Shown here one piece after another: positions 1 to 7,051 of a stretch of DNA of 20,767 nt. Every line of letters begins with the position of its first letter. Position 1 is the first letter of the stretch. The DNA comes from Planctomycetota bacterium (lineage in GTDB: Bacteria > Planctomycetota > Phycisphaerae > Tepidisphaerales > Tepidisphaeraceae). A program made the position numbers and the translations under genes. The DNA lies in assembly GCA_023417885.1 (NCBI GenBank), contig JAEZED010000223.1, positions 1 to 20,767 of the forward strand. The letters are read 5' to 3'. Under the pieces are notes generated by a model. It saw only the letters and a list, made by a program, of their open reading frames with translations, did not search any database and was not told where the DNA came from.

Positions 1-228
1 GCCCCGGGGGGCGCGGGCGAGTCGCCCACAGTCTCCATTTCGCGCCCCGCCTCGGAGGCGGATCGCGAGACGATCGCGCCCGAGGCGCCCGGCGGCGAGG
101 TCGCCCGCAAGCCGGCGCGCCCCGCGCCCAGGGAAGGCACGCGACAGCCGGCGCCGATCCGGGAGGTCAAGCCGGTCGGCGGGAGCACGCGCTCCGCCAG
201 CGAGCTCGAAGAGGTCGATCTCCGTTAG
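1..228 (+). CDS. 3' end of an unidentified gene, possibly diadenylate cyclase tail
   Basis: Frame 1 is open from the window edge to a TAG at 226-228, giving 75 residues of a C-terminal tail. The visible part is low-complexity and rich in Pro, Ala, Arg and Glu, with no recognisable domain, and ends in SELEEVDLR. The stop lies 3 bp before the start of the YbbR/CdaR-like gene, so the two are almost certainly co-transcribed. In many bacteria the gene directly before a YbbR/CdaR gene is the diadenylate cyclase cdaA, and a disordered tail after that domain would fit. That identity rests only on context; nothing in the tail itself proves it. Confidence 0.5.
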   Translation, partial: APGGAGESPTVSISRPASEADRETIAPEAPGGEVARKPARPAPREGTRQPAPIREVKPVGGSTRSASELEEVDLR

Positions 229-231
229 CCC

Positions 232-1416
232 ATGCCGATGACACCGCCCCCCGCACAACCTTCGGCGAAGCCGGCCACACCGGTGGCAAAGCCCAAGGTG
301 GGGCGCCGCCTGCGGGCGCTGGGCGTCAGCGGCCGCCGCTTCCGCCGCGGGTGGACGCGCGAGCGCAGCATGGAGGTGCTGCGCACGCTGGTCTACGTGG
401 TTCCGCTCACGCTGCTGATCTGGGTCTGGGCGCAGGATCAGCAGATCGACACGCGCATCGAGCAGAACATTCCCGTTCGCGTCGAGCATATCGACGGGCA
501 GAAGATCGTCCAGATCCTCCAGACCGGCACGGGCGAGCTGGTCAACCGGCGCGGCGACAACATTCTGACGACCTTGACCCTTCAAGGGCCGCGCATTGGC
601 CTCAACTCGGTGCTCCGGGCCCTCCGGGAGGAGCGCGCCACGCCGGCGCTGGACGTCCGGCTGCGCGGGCGCAGCGAGGAGCAGGCGACCGTCTCCCTCC
701 GCGAGCAGCTCAACAACCTGGACATCCTGCGCGAAGCGGGTGTGAGCGTCGTGGAGTCCACGCCTTCGGATCTCGTCGTCCAGGTGGAGGATCGCCGCCA
801 GGTGGAGGCGCGCCTCGTGCCGGAGAACCTCGACCCGGGTGATCTGGATGGGCCTGTCGAGTTCCTCCCTCCCCGGGTTACGCTCTCCGGCCCCGCCAGC
901 GCCATCGCCCAGCTCCAGGGGACGGAGGGGGAAGTCGTCATCCCGCTCGAGCTCCCCACCGGCCTCCCGCCGGGCGAGCACGTGGTGGACAGCCTGCGCG
1001 TGGTGCTCCCGGAAGGAGCGCCCGCCAGTATCACCCAAGGCGGCGCCGAGTATGTTTCGGCGCGGTTCACGCTCCGCCAGCGTCGCAACCAGGAACTCGT
1101 GCTCCCCTTCCCCGTGCAGGTCTTCGCCGAGGTGCCGGCCGCGCTGAGCGACCGGCTCCGGGCCACCGAGTTCAACCCGCCCGTCCTCAACGGGCTGCGC
1201 GTCCAGGGGCCCTCGGATCTCATCGCCCGGCTCCGCGATGACGACACTGCCCTGCGACAGCAGATCAAGGCGGTCATCTCCCTCCAGCGAGAAGACGAGG
1301 ATCTGGTGAACGAGTCCGTCACCCGCGCCGCCGATGTGCGCCTGCCGGAGGGGCTCACCCTCGTCGGGGAACGCCCCCAGGTGACGTTCACGCTCCGGCG
1401 GGTCGACGGGCTCTAA
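232..1416 (+). CDS. YbbR/CdaR-like membrane-anchored protein
   Basis: The 394-residue product has a basic, proline-rich N-terminal cytoplasmic part, one membrane segment at about residues 48-68 (VLRTLVYVVPLTLLIWVWAQ) and a long extracytoplasmic part. The latter carries at least three YbbR-style segments with a beta strand followed by a GP turn and a helix: around residues 114-146 (TLTLQGP), 215-242 (VTLSGP) and 320-350 (LRVQGPSDL). YbbR/CdaR proteins anchor in the membrane and modulate the diadenylate cyclase CdaA, so a role in c-di-AMP control is the natural inference. The ATG at 232 is only 3 bp from the preceding stop. Sequence divergence from Firmicutes CdaR is large, so regulatory function is inferred from architecture and position. 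Confidence 0.7.
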   Translation: MPMTPPPAQPSAKPATPVAKPKVGRRLRALGVSGRRFRRGWTRERSMEVLRTLVYVVPLTLLIWVWAQDQQIDTRIEQNIPVRVEHIDGQKIVQILQTGTGELVNRRGDNILTTLTLQGPRIGLNSVLRALREERATPALDVRLRGRSEEQATVSLREQLNNLDILREAGVSVVESTPSDLVVQVEDRRQVEARLVPENLDPGDLDGPVEFLPPRVTLSGPASAIAQLQGTEGEVVIPLELPTGLPPGEHVVDSLRVVLPEGAPASITQGGAEYVSARFTLRQRRNQELVLPFPVQVFAEVPAALSDRLRATEFNPPVLNGLRVQGPSDLIARLRDDDTALRQQIKAVISLQREDEDLVNESVTRAADVRLPEGLTLVGERPQVTFTLRRVDGL

Positions 1417-1447
1417 ATGGGGTGACTGTTGGACGAGGCTGCCGCAG

Positions 1448-1455
1448 GCCGATAA
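1448..1455 (+). promoter_or_regulatory. possible sigma-28-type -10 element before fliM
   Basis: GCCGATAA matches the classical flagellar sigma-28 (FliA) -10 consensus exactly and lies about 70 nt before fliM. No good TAAA-type -35 is seen at the expected 15-nt spacing (1425-1432 is ACTGTTGG), so this is only a half-site and may be chance. Confidence 0.25.
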
Positions 1456-1525
1456 CTTAGTACGCGCCGCTGCGCTCAACATGCGGCAAGCGTCGTGAAA
1501 TCAGCCAGACACGGAGGTCGCGGCG

Positions 1526-2590
1526 ATGTCGGAGATCCTGGATGCAAGCGAGATCGACGCCCTTCTGGCGGCCATGGAGGCCGGCGGGGTCGAGCTTGCT
1601 GAGCAGGCAGGCTTTCCCCGCGCCGGTGGACCGTCGCCGGGGCAGGATGTGCAGCTCTACGACTTCAAGCGACCTGAACGCGTCAGCAAGGATCAGATCC
1701 GCGCCCTCGAGGCCCTCCACGAAGGGTTCTCGCGCAACCTCGGGGCAAGCCTGTCCGGCTACCTCCGCACGATCGTCGAAATCGGCGTCAGCCACATCGA
1801 GCAGCTTACCTACAGCGAGTTCATCCACTCGCTGCCGAACCCGACGTGCTTCAATCTCCTCGAGGCCGAGCAGCTCACGGGCCAGTTCTGCCTCGAGATC
1901 AGCCCGCTGATCGTCTACCCGATCATCGACCGCCTCCTCGGAGGCTCCAACGCCGAGCTGTTCATCCCCCAGCGACCGCTCACGCAGATCGAGCAGCGGC
2001 TCGTGCAGCGCATCACCGACCGGTGCACGCAGCACCTGTCCGAAGCCTGGAGCGCCCTCTCGCCGCTCACCTTCAAGCTGGACGACTTCGAGAGCAACCC
2101 GCAGCTCGTCCAGATCGTCCCGCCGAACGAAACGGTCGTCGTCATCGGCTTCGAAGTGAAGATGGGCCACCGCGCGGGCACGATGGCCCTCTGCATCCCG
2201 TTTGCCACCATCGAGCCGATCATGAGCCGCCTGAGCCAGCAGAACTGGCTCAACTACGAGCAGTCCCGCGGCGGTGGGCAGGTGGCACAGGACAAGCTGC
2301 GAAAGTCCCTCGCCCACGCCCCTGTCGAGCTGCGCGCCGTCCTGGCCCGGACAACCGTCACCCTGCACGAGTTGCTCACGCTCCGGCCCGGCGACGTCCT
2401 GACGACCGAGAAGCCGGTCAGCAACCCCATCTCCCTCCAGATCGACGGCAGCAGCAAGTTCCTCGGCACCCTCGGTCTCTTCCGCGGAAGCAAGGCAATC
2501 CGCGTGAACAAGGTGCTCGCCCACGAGCCCGAGGAGCCGGCCGAGGCCGCGCAAGGCCGAGCGACCTCCCCGGGCTCCGGCTCGGCTTGA
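1526..2590 (+). CDS. fliM: flagellar motor switch protein FliM
   Basis: This 354-residue protein is FliM, the C-ring component that binds phospho-CheY and sets the direction of flagellar rotation at the cytoplasmic face of the motor. The N-terminus carries the CheY-binding EIDALL motif (residues 9-14). The CheC-like middle domain follows (LTGQFCLEISPLIVYPIIDRLLGG, PLTQIEQRL), and the C-terminal SpoA/FliN-like domain covers about residues 265-335 (LLTLRPGDVL, FLGTLGLFRGSKAIRV). Length is usual for FliM. A GGAGG at 1513-1517 sits 8 nt before the ATG. No other flagellar gene is visible in the window, so fliM is isolated here from a main flagellar cluster, or the cluster is scattered. Confidence 0.96.
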   Translation: MSEILDASEIDALLAAMEAGGVELAEQAGFPRAGGPSPGQDVQLYDFKRPERVSKDQIRALEALHEGFSRNLGASLSGYLRTIVEIGVSHIEQLTYSEFIHSLPNPTCFNLLEAEQLTGQFCLEISPLIVYPIIDRLLGGSNAELFIPQRPLTQIEQRLVQRITDRCTQHLSEAWSALSPLTFKLDDFESNPQLVQIVPPNETVVVIGFEVKMGHRAGTMALCIPFATIEPIMSRLSQQNWLNYEQSRGGGQVAQDKLRKSLAHAPVELRAVLARTTVTLHELLTLRPGDVLTTEKPVSNPISLQIDGSSKFLGTLGLFRGSKAIRVNKVLAHEPEEPAEAAQGRATSPGSGSA

Positions 2591-2595
2591 GCCGG
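2577..2595 (+). terminator. hairpin overlapping the fliM stop
   Basis: CCGGCTC and GAGCCGG form a perfect 7-bp stem around a GGCTT loop; the fliM TGA (2588-2590) lies at the loop/3' arm. The sequence after it (CGCTCTTTCTG) is moderately T-rich, so this could be a weak intrinsic terminator or an attenuating hairpin before the CPBP protease gene. Confidence 0.3.
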
Positions 2596-2641
2596 CGCTC
2601 TTTCTGAACCTCCGACCGCCGACCCGCCGAAGACAAGGGCG

Positions 2642-3397
2642 GTGGCTTCAGACGCGCAGCAGCAAACGGGATCGACCCGCGAGACCTACTTCCGCCAGAG
2701 CCGCCGTCCGCTGGCGGCGCTGGTCTTTGTCCTCCCGCTAGTCCTGCTCTACGAGGCGGGCACCTGGTGGTTCCATCTCGACCCCGCGCGCCACACCGAG
2801 ACCCGGATCGTCGCCTTCACGTGGATCCGGCAGGGATTCGCCCACTTTGGCGCCAACGGCCCCCTCCTCGCCCCCGCCGCCGTCATCGCGCTGCTCCTGG
2901 GTTGGCACCTCTTCGCCCGGCATCCGTGGCGGCTGCGCGTCACGGTTCCGCCGGCCATGGCAGGGGAAAGCGCGTTGCTGGCGATTCCGCTGATCCTGCT
3001 GGTCGGGGTGATCACCGGGACGCACCTGCTCCTCTCGTCGACGGCCGAGGGCTGGGCGGGGCTGGCGGTGCTGGGAGTGGGAGCAGGCGTGTACGAGGAG
3101 TTGATCTTCCGGCTGATCGGATTTGCCCTGCTCCACGCCCTGCTGGTCGATCTGCTCCGCTTGAAGCCCGGAGCCGCCCTCGTGATCACGCTGCTCGTGA
3201 CATCCGTCACCTTCGCCGGCTACCACCACTGGGGGGGCGGGGAGCCGTTCACCTGGACCGCCCTGGCGTTCCGCAGTGCGGCGGGCGCTTGGCTGGGGCT
3301 GATCTTCGCGGCGCGCGGCTTCGGGATCGCCGCCGGAGCGCACGCGGCGTATGACGTTCTGCTGGTCACACTGCTGGCGGCCACGGGCGATCTGTAG
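2642..3397 (+). CDS. CPBP/CAAX-type intramembrane metalloprotease
   Basis: The 251-residue protein is strongly hydrophobic with about six to seven membrane segments (roughly 23-40, 75-93, 110-132, 138-162, 178-195, 207-247). It carries the Abi/CPBP family signatures: EELIFR at residues 152-157, the F-x3-H motif FAGYH at 191-195, and H-x3-D (HAAYD) at 234-238. Together these form the glutamate/histidine site of Rce1-like intramembrane proteases. Bacterial members act in processing of membrane or secreted peptides, but the substrate cannot be read from this sequence. The start used is a GTG 51 bp after fliM; an ATG is not available in a good position. It may share the fliM transcript. Confidence 0.88.
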   Translation: MASDAQQQTGSTRETYFRQSRRPLAALVFVLPLVLLYEAGTWWFHLDPARHTETRIVAFTWIRQGFAHFGANGPLLAPAAVIALLLGWHLFARHPWRLRVTVPPAMAGESALLAIPLILLVGVITGTHLLLSSTAEGWAGLAVLGVGAGVYEELIFRLIGFALLHALLVDLLRLKPGAALVITLLVTSVTFAGYHHWGGGEPFTWTALAFRSAAGAWLGLIFAARGFGIAAGAHAAYDVLLVTLLAATGDL

Positions 3398-3461
3398 CCA
3401 TCCCCGATGTGCCAACCTGTCGTGCCCATCTGCGTGGACAGGGGGTGGGATGGTCGACAAG

Positions 3462-3506
3462 TTGTGCAATTTTTCACTGTAAAAGCTGTTGAATGTTTTA
3501 TATTCT
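3462..3506 (+). promoter_or_regulatory. AT-rich promoter-like patch
   Basis: This is an unusually AT-rich island in a GC-rich window. It includes TTGTGC (3462-3467), TTCACT (3473-3478) and TATATT (3499-3504). The best -35/-10 pairing (TTCACT/TATATT) has a 20-nt spacer, which is longer than ideal. It lies just before the hairpin cluster at 3542-3637 and probably starts transcription into it and into the gene at 3728. Confidence 0.4.
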
Positions 3507-3541
3507 GGGCAAACCGCCCCCGGAAGCCGGATAGAACCGGT

Positions 3542-3637
3542 TCTCCGGCGCTCCAGCAACTGGAGCGTGACGGCGGTGACGCCTGTGGGCTGGCAGTTCG
3601 TACCTCGATGGAGACGAGGGTGCCAGCCTGCCGGAGA
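3542..3637 (+). ncRNA. candidate multibranched structured leader RNA
   Basis: Perfect complementary segments suggest a closed multi-helix fold. P1 is TCTCCGG (3542-3548) with CCGGAGA (3631-3637). Inside it are P2, CGCTCCAG/CTGGAGCG with a CAA loop (3549-3567); P3, GGCG-GTGA-CGCC with a GNRA tetraloop (3572-3583); and P4, GGCTGGCA (3588-3595) with TGCCAGCC (3621-3628), itself capped by CCTCG/CGAGG (3603-3607, 3615-3619). A further GGCAA/TTGCC hairpin (3644-3660) follows. It sits between an AT-rich promoter-like patch and the gene at 3728. It matches no riboswitch class I can identify. GC-rich DNA yields chance hairpins, so conservation is needed to confirm it. Confidence 0.4.
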
Positions 3638-3701
3638 TGGTGAGGCAAGATGTCATTGCCATGCCATCCTGTTCCACGTCCCTTCCCCCGCTTCACATCG
3701 G

Positions 3702-3714
3702 CACGGATGCCGTG
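3702..3714 (+). promoter_or_regulatory. small hairpin touching the ribosome-binding site
   Basis: CACGG and CCGTG form a 5-bp stem with an ATG loop; its last base overlaps the GAGG (3714-3717) that lies 10 nt before the ATG at 3728. It could influence ribosome access to the downstream gene. Confidence 0.25.
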
Positions 3715-3727
3715 AGGTCAACCTTCC

Positions 3728-4288
3728 ATGTCTCAACGCACTAAGCAACGTAAGCAGGCCGGCCTGATGCTCATGCTCTACAACCGGCCGCTGCACCCGG
3801 AGTTGTTCCGCATCCATCGAACAGAGTCCGCCGAGCGACGGACGTACGACGCCCAGATCCACCTCGTGGATGGCGGGCACGTGGTGGAGTTCACGGCCGG
3901 CGAGAGCCAGCTCACCGAGGTCGTTGTCTCCGGCCCGGAGAACATGCCCGAGCGCGGGCTCGTGGAAAGCCTCCTGTGCCGGGGCGAGCGGCATCACGAA
4001 GCCGAGACGCACCCGAACATCAAGTACTGGATCTGCACCCAGGAGGAGCAGCTTCCCGCCACGCTCTACGACGCGACGCGCCAGGAGATTAAGGACTACG
4101 CACAGAAGCGCGAGCTGATGTGGGTGGATGCGCCCGCCTCCGATTCGCGCGGCAGTGCCCTGTCGGCCCTCGACATCGAGCGTCGCTCCGACCAGTTGCT
4201 CGTCCAGAGCTTCCACCTCTTCGATGATTCGATGATGGTCATCAAGACCCAGGGAATCATCCAGGTGACGAAGCCGGTTTCGCGCTGA
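3728..4288 (+). CDS. conserved-looking protein of unknown function
   Basis: The 186-residue product is soluble, without signal peptide or membrane segment, and I do not recognise its family. It opens with a basic stretch (SQRTKQRKQ), then a mixed alpha/beta region (LYNRPLHPELF, AQIHLVDGGHVVEF). The middle holds an Arg/His/Glu-rich patch (LLCRGERHHEAETH), and the C-terminal half ends in LFDDSMMVIKTQGIIQV. There is no obvious catalytic motif. Codon use looks like the surrounding chromosome, so it appears native rather than recently acquired. A GAGG lies 10 nt before the ATG. The gene stands alone behind a 330-bp leader with strong predicted structure, which suggests post-transcriptional control. 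Its transcript would end at the hairpin at 4317-4345. Confidence 0.75.
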   Translation: MSQRTKQRKQAGLMLMLYNRPLHPELFRIHRTESAERRTYDAQIHLVDGGHVVEFTAGESQLTEVVVSGPENMPERGLVESLLCRGERHHEAETHPNIKYWICTQEEQLPATLYDATRQEIKDYAQKRELMWVDAPASDSRGSALSALDIERRSDQLLVQSFHLFDDSMMVIKTQGIIQVTKPVSR

Positions 4289-4316
4289 GCAAAGTCGTTC
4301 CCCTTCCGGAACCAGT

Positions 4317-4345
4317 GAGCCGCCTCCCACTACGGGAGGCGGCTC
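4317..4345. terminator. bidirectional terminator hairpin between convergent genes
   Basis: GAGCCGCCTCCC and GGGAGGCGGCTC form a perfect 12-bp stem around an ACTAC loop. It lies 28 bp after the stop of the + gene at 3728-4288. On the minus strand, the stop codon of the SGNH hydrolase (complement of 4330-4332) lies within the loop. No long T-tract follows on either strand, so efficiency is uncertain, but position and symmetry strongly suggest a shared terminator. Confidence 0.65.
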
Positions 4346-4998
4346 GTTGCATTACCCTTGCCGCAAGTTGCGCGATCCGCGGCGTCCTGCAGGACGCGGG
4401 CGTGCCCGGCGTCGAGCCTGGCCGGTCCCTCCAGCCCGGAAGGACTCTCGCCCAGCAGCACCTTGAGGAAGACGCAGGCCGCCAGGTAGGAGCCGGCGAG
4501 CGTCGGATGGCTCCCGTCCCGGTCGTGAAGCACGGGGGTGTCATGCTCGGCGAGGAAGGCTTCCCAGGCCACGCCGACCGGCACGACCGTTGCGCCGATC
4601 TCCCTGCCGATCGACTCGTAGGCGGCGGTCAGGGCCGCCTGCGTCTTCGGGGCGTGTCGCCTCGCCCAGGTGAGGTAGAGTGCCGTGCCGGCGCCGGCGG
4701 AGCGGATCTCCGGTGCGAAGAGGCGGACATTCTCGTGCATGCGCCCGGCGTTCTTCACGGGCAGCGTGCTCTGCTCCTGGAGCACCACCCAGTCCCACTT
4801 CCCCTCACGGATCGCCCCCACGGCCTCGCCGGCGTTCCAGTGCCGGCGCAGCGACGCCCCGGCGGCGCTGATGAGCCGGTGCTCCACGACGCGGCCGCGC
4901 TGCCGCGCCAGGTCCGCAAGCATCCCCGGCACATCGTTGCGCGCCGTGAAGCTGTTGCCGATGAAGAGGATTCGCACCGGTTTGTTGCGAGAAGCCAT
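4330..4998 (-). CDS. SGNH/GDSL-type hydrolase (DUF4886-like)
   Basis: This 222-residue protein has the blocks of an SGNH hydrolase. The nucleophile motif is GNSFT with Ser16 directly after the first beta strand. Block II contains Gly47 (AGASL), WVVLQEQS (residues 70-77) follows, and the Asp161-Gly-Ser-His164 motif near the C-terminus supplies the acid and base. The GNSFT start followed by a short helix is typical of the DUF4886-like branch. No signal peptide is seen, so the enzyme is probably cytoplasmic; the substrate (an ester or acetyl group) cannot be inferred. It starts 21 bp after the holA stop, with GAGG just before the ATG, so it is the second gene of a holA operon. Its stop sits in the loop of the terminator hairpin. 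Confidence 0.87.
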   Translation of the reverse strand: MASRNKPVRILFIGNSFTARNDVPGMLADLARQRGRVVEHRLISAAGASLRRHWNAGEAVGAIREGKWDWVVLQEQSTLPVKNAGRMHENVRLFAPEIRSAGAGTALYLTWARRHAPKTQAALTAAYESIGREIGATVVPVGVAWEAFLAEHDTPVLHDRDGSHPTLAGSYLAACVFLKVLLGESPSGLEGPARLDAGHARVLQDAADRATCGKGNATSRLP

Positions 4999-5019
4999 GG
5001 CCCTCGTCCTGACTCTGCC

Positions 5020-6027
5020 CTACCCCGCGGCGCGGAGAATGAAGTCCTCCACGGCGCGCTTCGCATCGCCCAGGCCCGTCTTCGTGCGGAAGTCGAGCTC
5101 CGCCAGCCGGTCCGTCGCGCGCCGCAGACGCGGCTCGCCGAGCGTGCGCGCGGTGCGGATCAGCGCGTTGGCGTTGTCCGCCGGCCAGATGCGCAGCTCC
5201 TTGGCGATCGTGAAGGCATTGCGCCCCTGGTGTGCCAGCCTTAGGGCCGCCACCGACTTCTCCAGCCAGATCCCGAGCCATGTCACCGCCCGGAACTCGG
5301 CGGAATTGTCCGTCGCCAGGAGCTGCCGCCAGATGCGCAGCGCTTCATCCTGCCGGCCCGCCGCGAGCTGGTCGGTCATCGTCCACATCTGCTGCTCGCG
5401 CCGGAAGGCGACGCCCCCCGCGATCATGTCCGCCGTCACGCGACCGGTCTCGCCCTGAAGCGCCAGCTTTGCCAGCTCGTTGTCGAGCGTTCCGAGGTCG
5501 TTGCCGATCAGGTCCGCCAGGAGCCCCGCCGCATCGGGCGCGACGGTGATGCCGTGAACCGCCTTCCCCTGCTCCACGATCCACCGGGGCAGCTCCCGAT
5601 CCTTCGGCGGGTCTGCGGGGACAACGCCCCCCAGCTTGTCGATCATCTTGTAGACGCGGGTGGTCTTCGGCAGCCCCTTGCCCGTGCAGCGGAGCACAAG
5701 AACATTGCCCCCGGCGCCGCCCGCGCCCTGCAGCGACTCAAGGAAGCTCTCCAGCGCCCCGCGGTGCTTGGTGATGAAGTCGTCGGCGTCGCGGACGACC
5801 ACGATCCGACTTCCGCCGAACATGGCGAAGCTGCGGAGTTCGTCGAAGACGTCCGCCGGCTCGGCGGAGGGGCCCTCGATGTCGGCGCGCTGGGCATCGG
5901 GCGGCTGGTCTGCGAGGATCCGCTCCAGGGCCTGCTGCTGAAGGAAGGAATCGGCGCCGACCAGGGCGAAGACCGGTGCGGTGGCCGCGGGGGCCTTGCT
6001 GGATCGCGAAGAACGGGCGGCGGGCAT
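5020..6027 (-). CDS. holA: DNA polymerase III subunit delta
   Basis: The product (335 residues from the chosen start) is HolA, the clamp-loader delta subunit that opens the sliding clamp. Visible family features are the N-terminal strand-loop-helix FALVGADSFLQQQALERIL, the segment FAMFGGSRIVVVRDADDF, the delta-type linker IGNDLGTLDNELAKLAL, and the C-terminal helical collar ending in AVEDFILRAAG. The frame stays open upstream to 6138, but homology begins shortly after Met at 6027 (MPAARSSRSS). That start also has a TATCAT box 8 nt before it, so it is preferred. The divergent gene at 6116 lies 88 bp away. The SGNH hydrolase gene follows closely downstream. Confidence 0.92.
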   Translation of the reverse strand: MPAARSSRSSKAPAATAPVFALVGADSFLQQQALERILADQPPDAQRADIEGPSAEPADVFDELRSFAMFGGSRIVVVRDADDFITKHRGALESFLESLQGAGGAGGNVLVLRCTGKGLPKTTRVYKMIDKLGGVVPADPPKDRELPRWIVEQGKAVHGITVAPDAAGLLADLIGNDLGTLDNELAKLALQGETGRVTADMIAGGVAFRREQQMWTMTDQLAAGRQDEALRIWRQLLATDNSAEFRAVTWLGIWLEKSVAALRLAHQGRNAFTIAKELRIWPADNANALIRTARTLGEPRLRRATDRLAELDFRTKTGLGDAKRAVEDFILRAAG

Positions 6028-6035
6028 CGTTGCGG

Positions 6036-6041
6036 ATGATA
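6036..6041 (-). promoter_or_regulatory. TATCAT -10 box for holA, leaderless type
   Basis: TATCAT on the minus strand ends 8 nt before the holA ATG at 6027. Transcription would start at or one to two bases before the start codon. No TTGACA-like -35 is evident. Confidence 0.4.
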
Positions 6042-6102
6042 CCGTCCAGCCACGGCGATGCGGTTGGGGGCGGGCGAGGTGGTCAGGAGCCCGGCCGGGG
6101 GT

Positions 6103-6108
6103 TAGAGT
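6103..6108 (+). promoter_or_regulatory. TAGAGT -10 box for the gene at 6116, leaderless type
   Basis: TAGAGT ends 7 nt before the ATG at 6116, so the transcript would begin essentially at the start codon. There is no Shine-Dalgarno sequence between them. Confidence 0.4.
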
Positions 6109-6115
6109 GCAGGCC

Positions 6116-6352
6116 ATGGCGCCTCGCGCGGCCGACACAGGGCGGGAAAGCGATCAGCAGTTGCTCCAGCGGGCCCGGCAGAAGGCCATGGCGCTCGCCG
6201 CGCGGCTCCGAAGCGATGCCGCCGAGATGGCCGGGGACGGGCAGGACGAGGCGGCAGAGGCCCTGGAGAGGGTGGCGCGTGGGGCCGAGGAGGTGGCCGG
6301 TGCATTGCCGGCGGAGCCAGAGGACGAGGAACAGGACGGTTCGAAGGCATGA
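6116..6352 (+). CDS. small helical protein of unknown function
   Basis: The 78-residue product is Ala/Glu/Arg-rich and probably almost entirely helical (QQLLQRARQKAMALAARL, EAAEALERVARGAEEVAG), with an acidic tail. It has no signal peptide or recognisable domain. The frame is open from 5981, but the ATG at 6116 is preferred because it has a TAGAGT box just upstream and earlier residues would overlap holA. Its TGA overlaps the ATG of the next gene (ATGA at 6349-6352), so the two are translationally coupled. The composition could also be that of a coiled-coil partner of the downstream membrane protein, but this is a guess. Confidence 0.6.
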   Translation: MAPRAADTGRESDQQLLQRARQKAMALAARLRSDAAEMAGDGQDEAAEALERVARGAEEVAGALPAEPEDEEQDGSKA

Positions 6353-7017
6353 CAGATCAAACCACCCAGGAGTCATCGGCCCGGCCCGACGAGGAGGCAT
6401 TCGAGGAGGGACCTGGGCGCGACGCCGCGCCGCCGGGCCCGCACGTGGCGCGGGCCGACCCGATCTTCCGGTTAAAGCGTTACGCCATCGTGGCGCTGCT
6501 GGTCGGCTTCGGCCTCTGGTCGATCTGGGACGGCTTTTTCGCCTGGCCGAAGGAGGCCGAGGAGTACAGGCGGCTGGATACCCTCATCGAGCAGACGCCG
6601 CAGTCGGATCCGGAGTACGCCAGGCTCGTCGAGCAGCAGCGGCACGTGGAAGATCACAGCGGCTCGGACATCATGCTCAACCAGCTACTGGGGGTCGTGC
6701 TTCCGCCGCTCGGGTTGATCCTGCTGGCGCGGTGGCTCTACATCAGCCGCGGGGAGATCCGGCTGGACGAGAGCGACACGCTCCACGTTCCGGGGCGGCA
6801 ACCAATCCCGCTGTCGGCGGTGAAGGGGCTGGACGACTCGCGCTGGGAGCGCAAGGGGATTTCGTTCGTGGAGTTCGAGGTTCCCGGGGGCGACGCCGGC
6901 CGGGCGCGGCTGGATCACGACTGGTACCAGCCCAAGCCGATCCACGCGATCCACGGGCGATTATCGTACCTCCTGTCACAGCGCCCGGGCGGGTCGGAGG
7001 CCCGGATGGGCGATTGA
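6349..7017 (+). CDS. two-TM membrane protein of unknown function
   Basis: The 222-residue product has an acidic cytoplasmic N-terminus of about 40 residues, a first membrane segment at about 45-64 (YAIVALLVGFGLWSIW), a hydrophilic charged loop of about 45 residues (66-108), a second membrane segment at about 109-131 (LLGVVLPPLGLILLARWL), and a soluble C-terminal domain of about 90 residues. That domain is beta-rich (EIRLDESDTLHVPG, ISFVEFEVPGG) and resembles small bacterial PH-like or photosystem-assembly-type folds, but no family can be named safely. It is translationally coupled to the small gene before it by an ATGA overlap. The universal stress protein gene follows after 34 bp and may belong to the same operon. 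Confidence 0.75.
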   Translation: MTDQTTQESSARPDEEAFEEGPGRDAAPPGPHVARADPIFRLKRYAIVALLVGFGLWSIWDGFFAWPKEAEEYRRLDTLIEQTPQSDPEYARLVEQQRHVEDHSGSDIMLNQLLGVVLPPLGLILLARWLYISRGEIRLDESDTLHVPGRQPIPLSAVKGLDDSRWERKGISFVEFEVPGGDAGRARLDHDWYQPKPIHAIHGRLSYLLSQRPGGSEARMGD

Positions 7018-7051
7018 CTTCAAACCGCGGACACCGTTCGATCTATTTCCC

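Noticed and set aside
3508..3640. GGGCAAACC resembles the start of c-di-GMP-I (GEMM) riboswitches
   Set aside because: The ACGCAAAGCC and second-helix consensus do not follow, so the match is only a few bases.
3407..3643. Small plus-strand frame of 78 codons in the gap after the CPBP protease
   Set aside because: No ribosome-binding site or protein-like composition, and the DNA is better explained by the paired hairpin segments.
4315..5244. Plus-strand frame of 309 codons antisense to the SGNH hydrolase and holA
   Set aside because: Both minus-strand genes have catalytic or family motifs; this frame has none.
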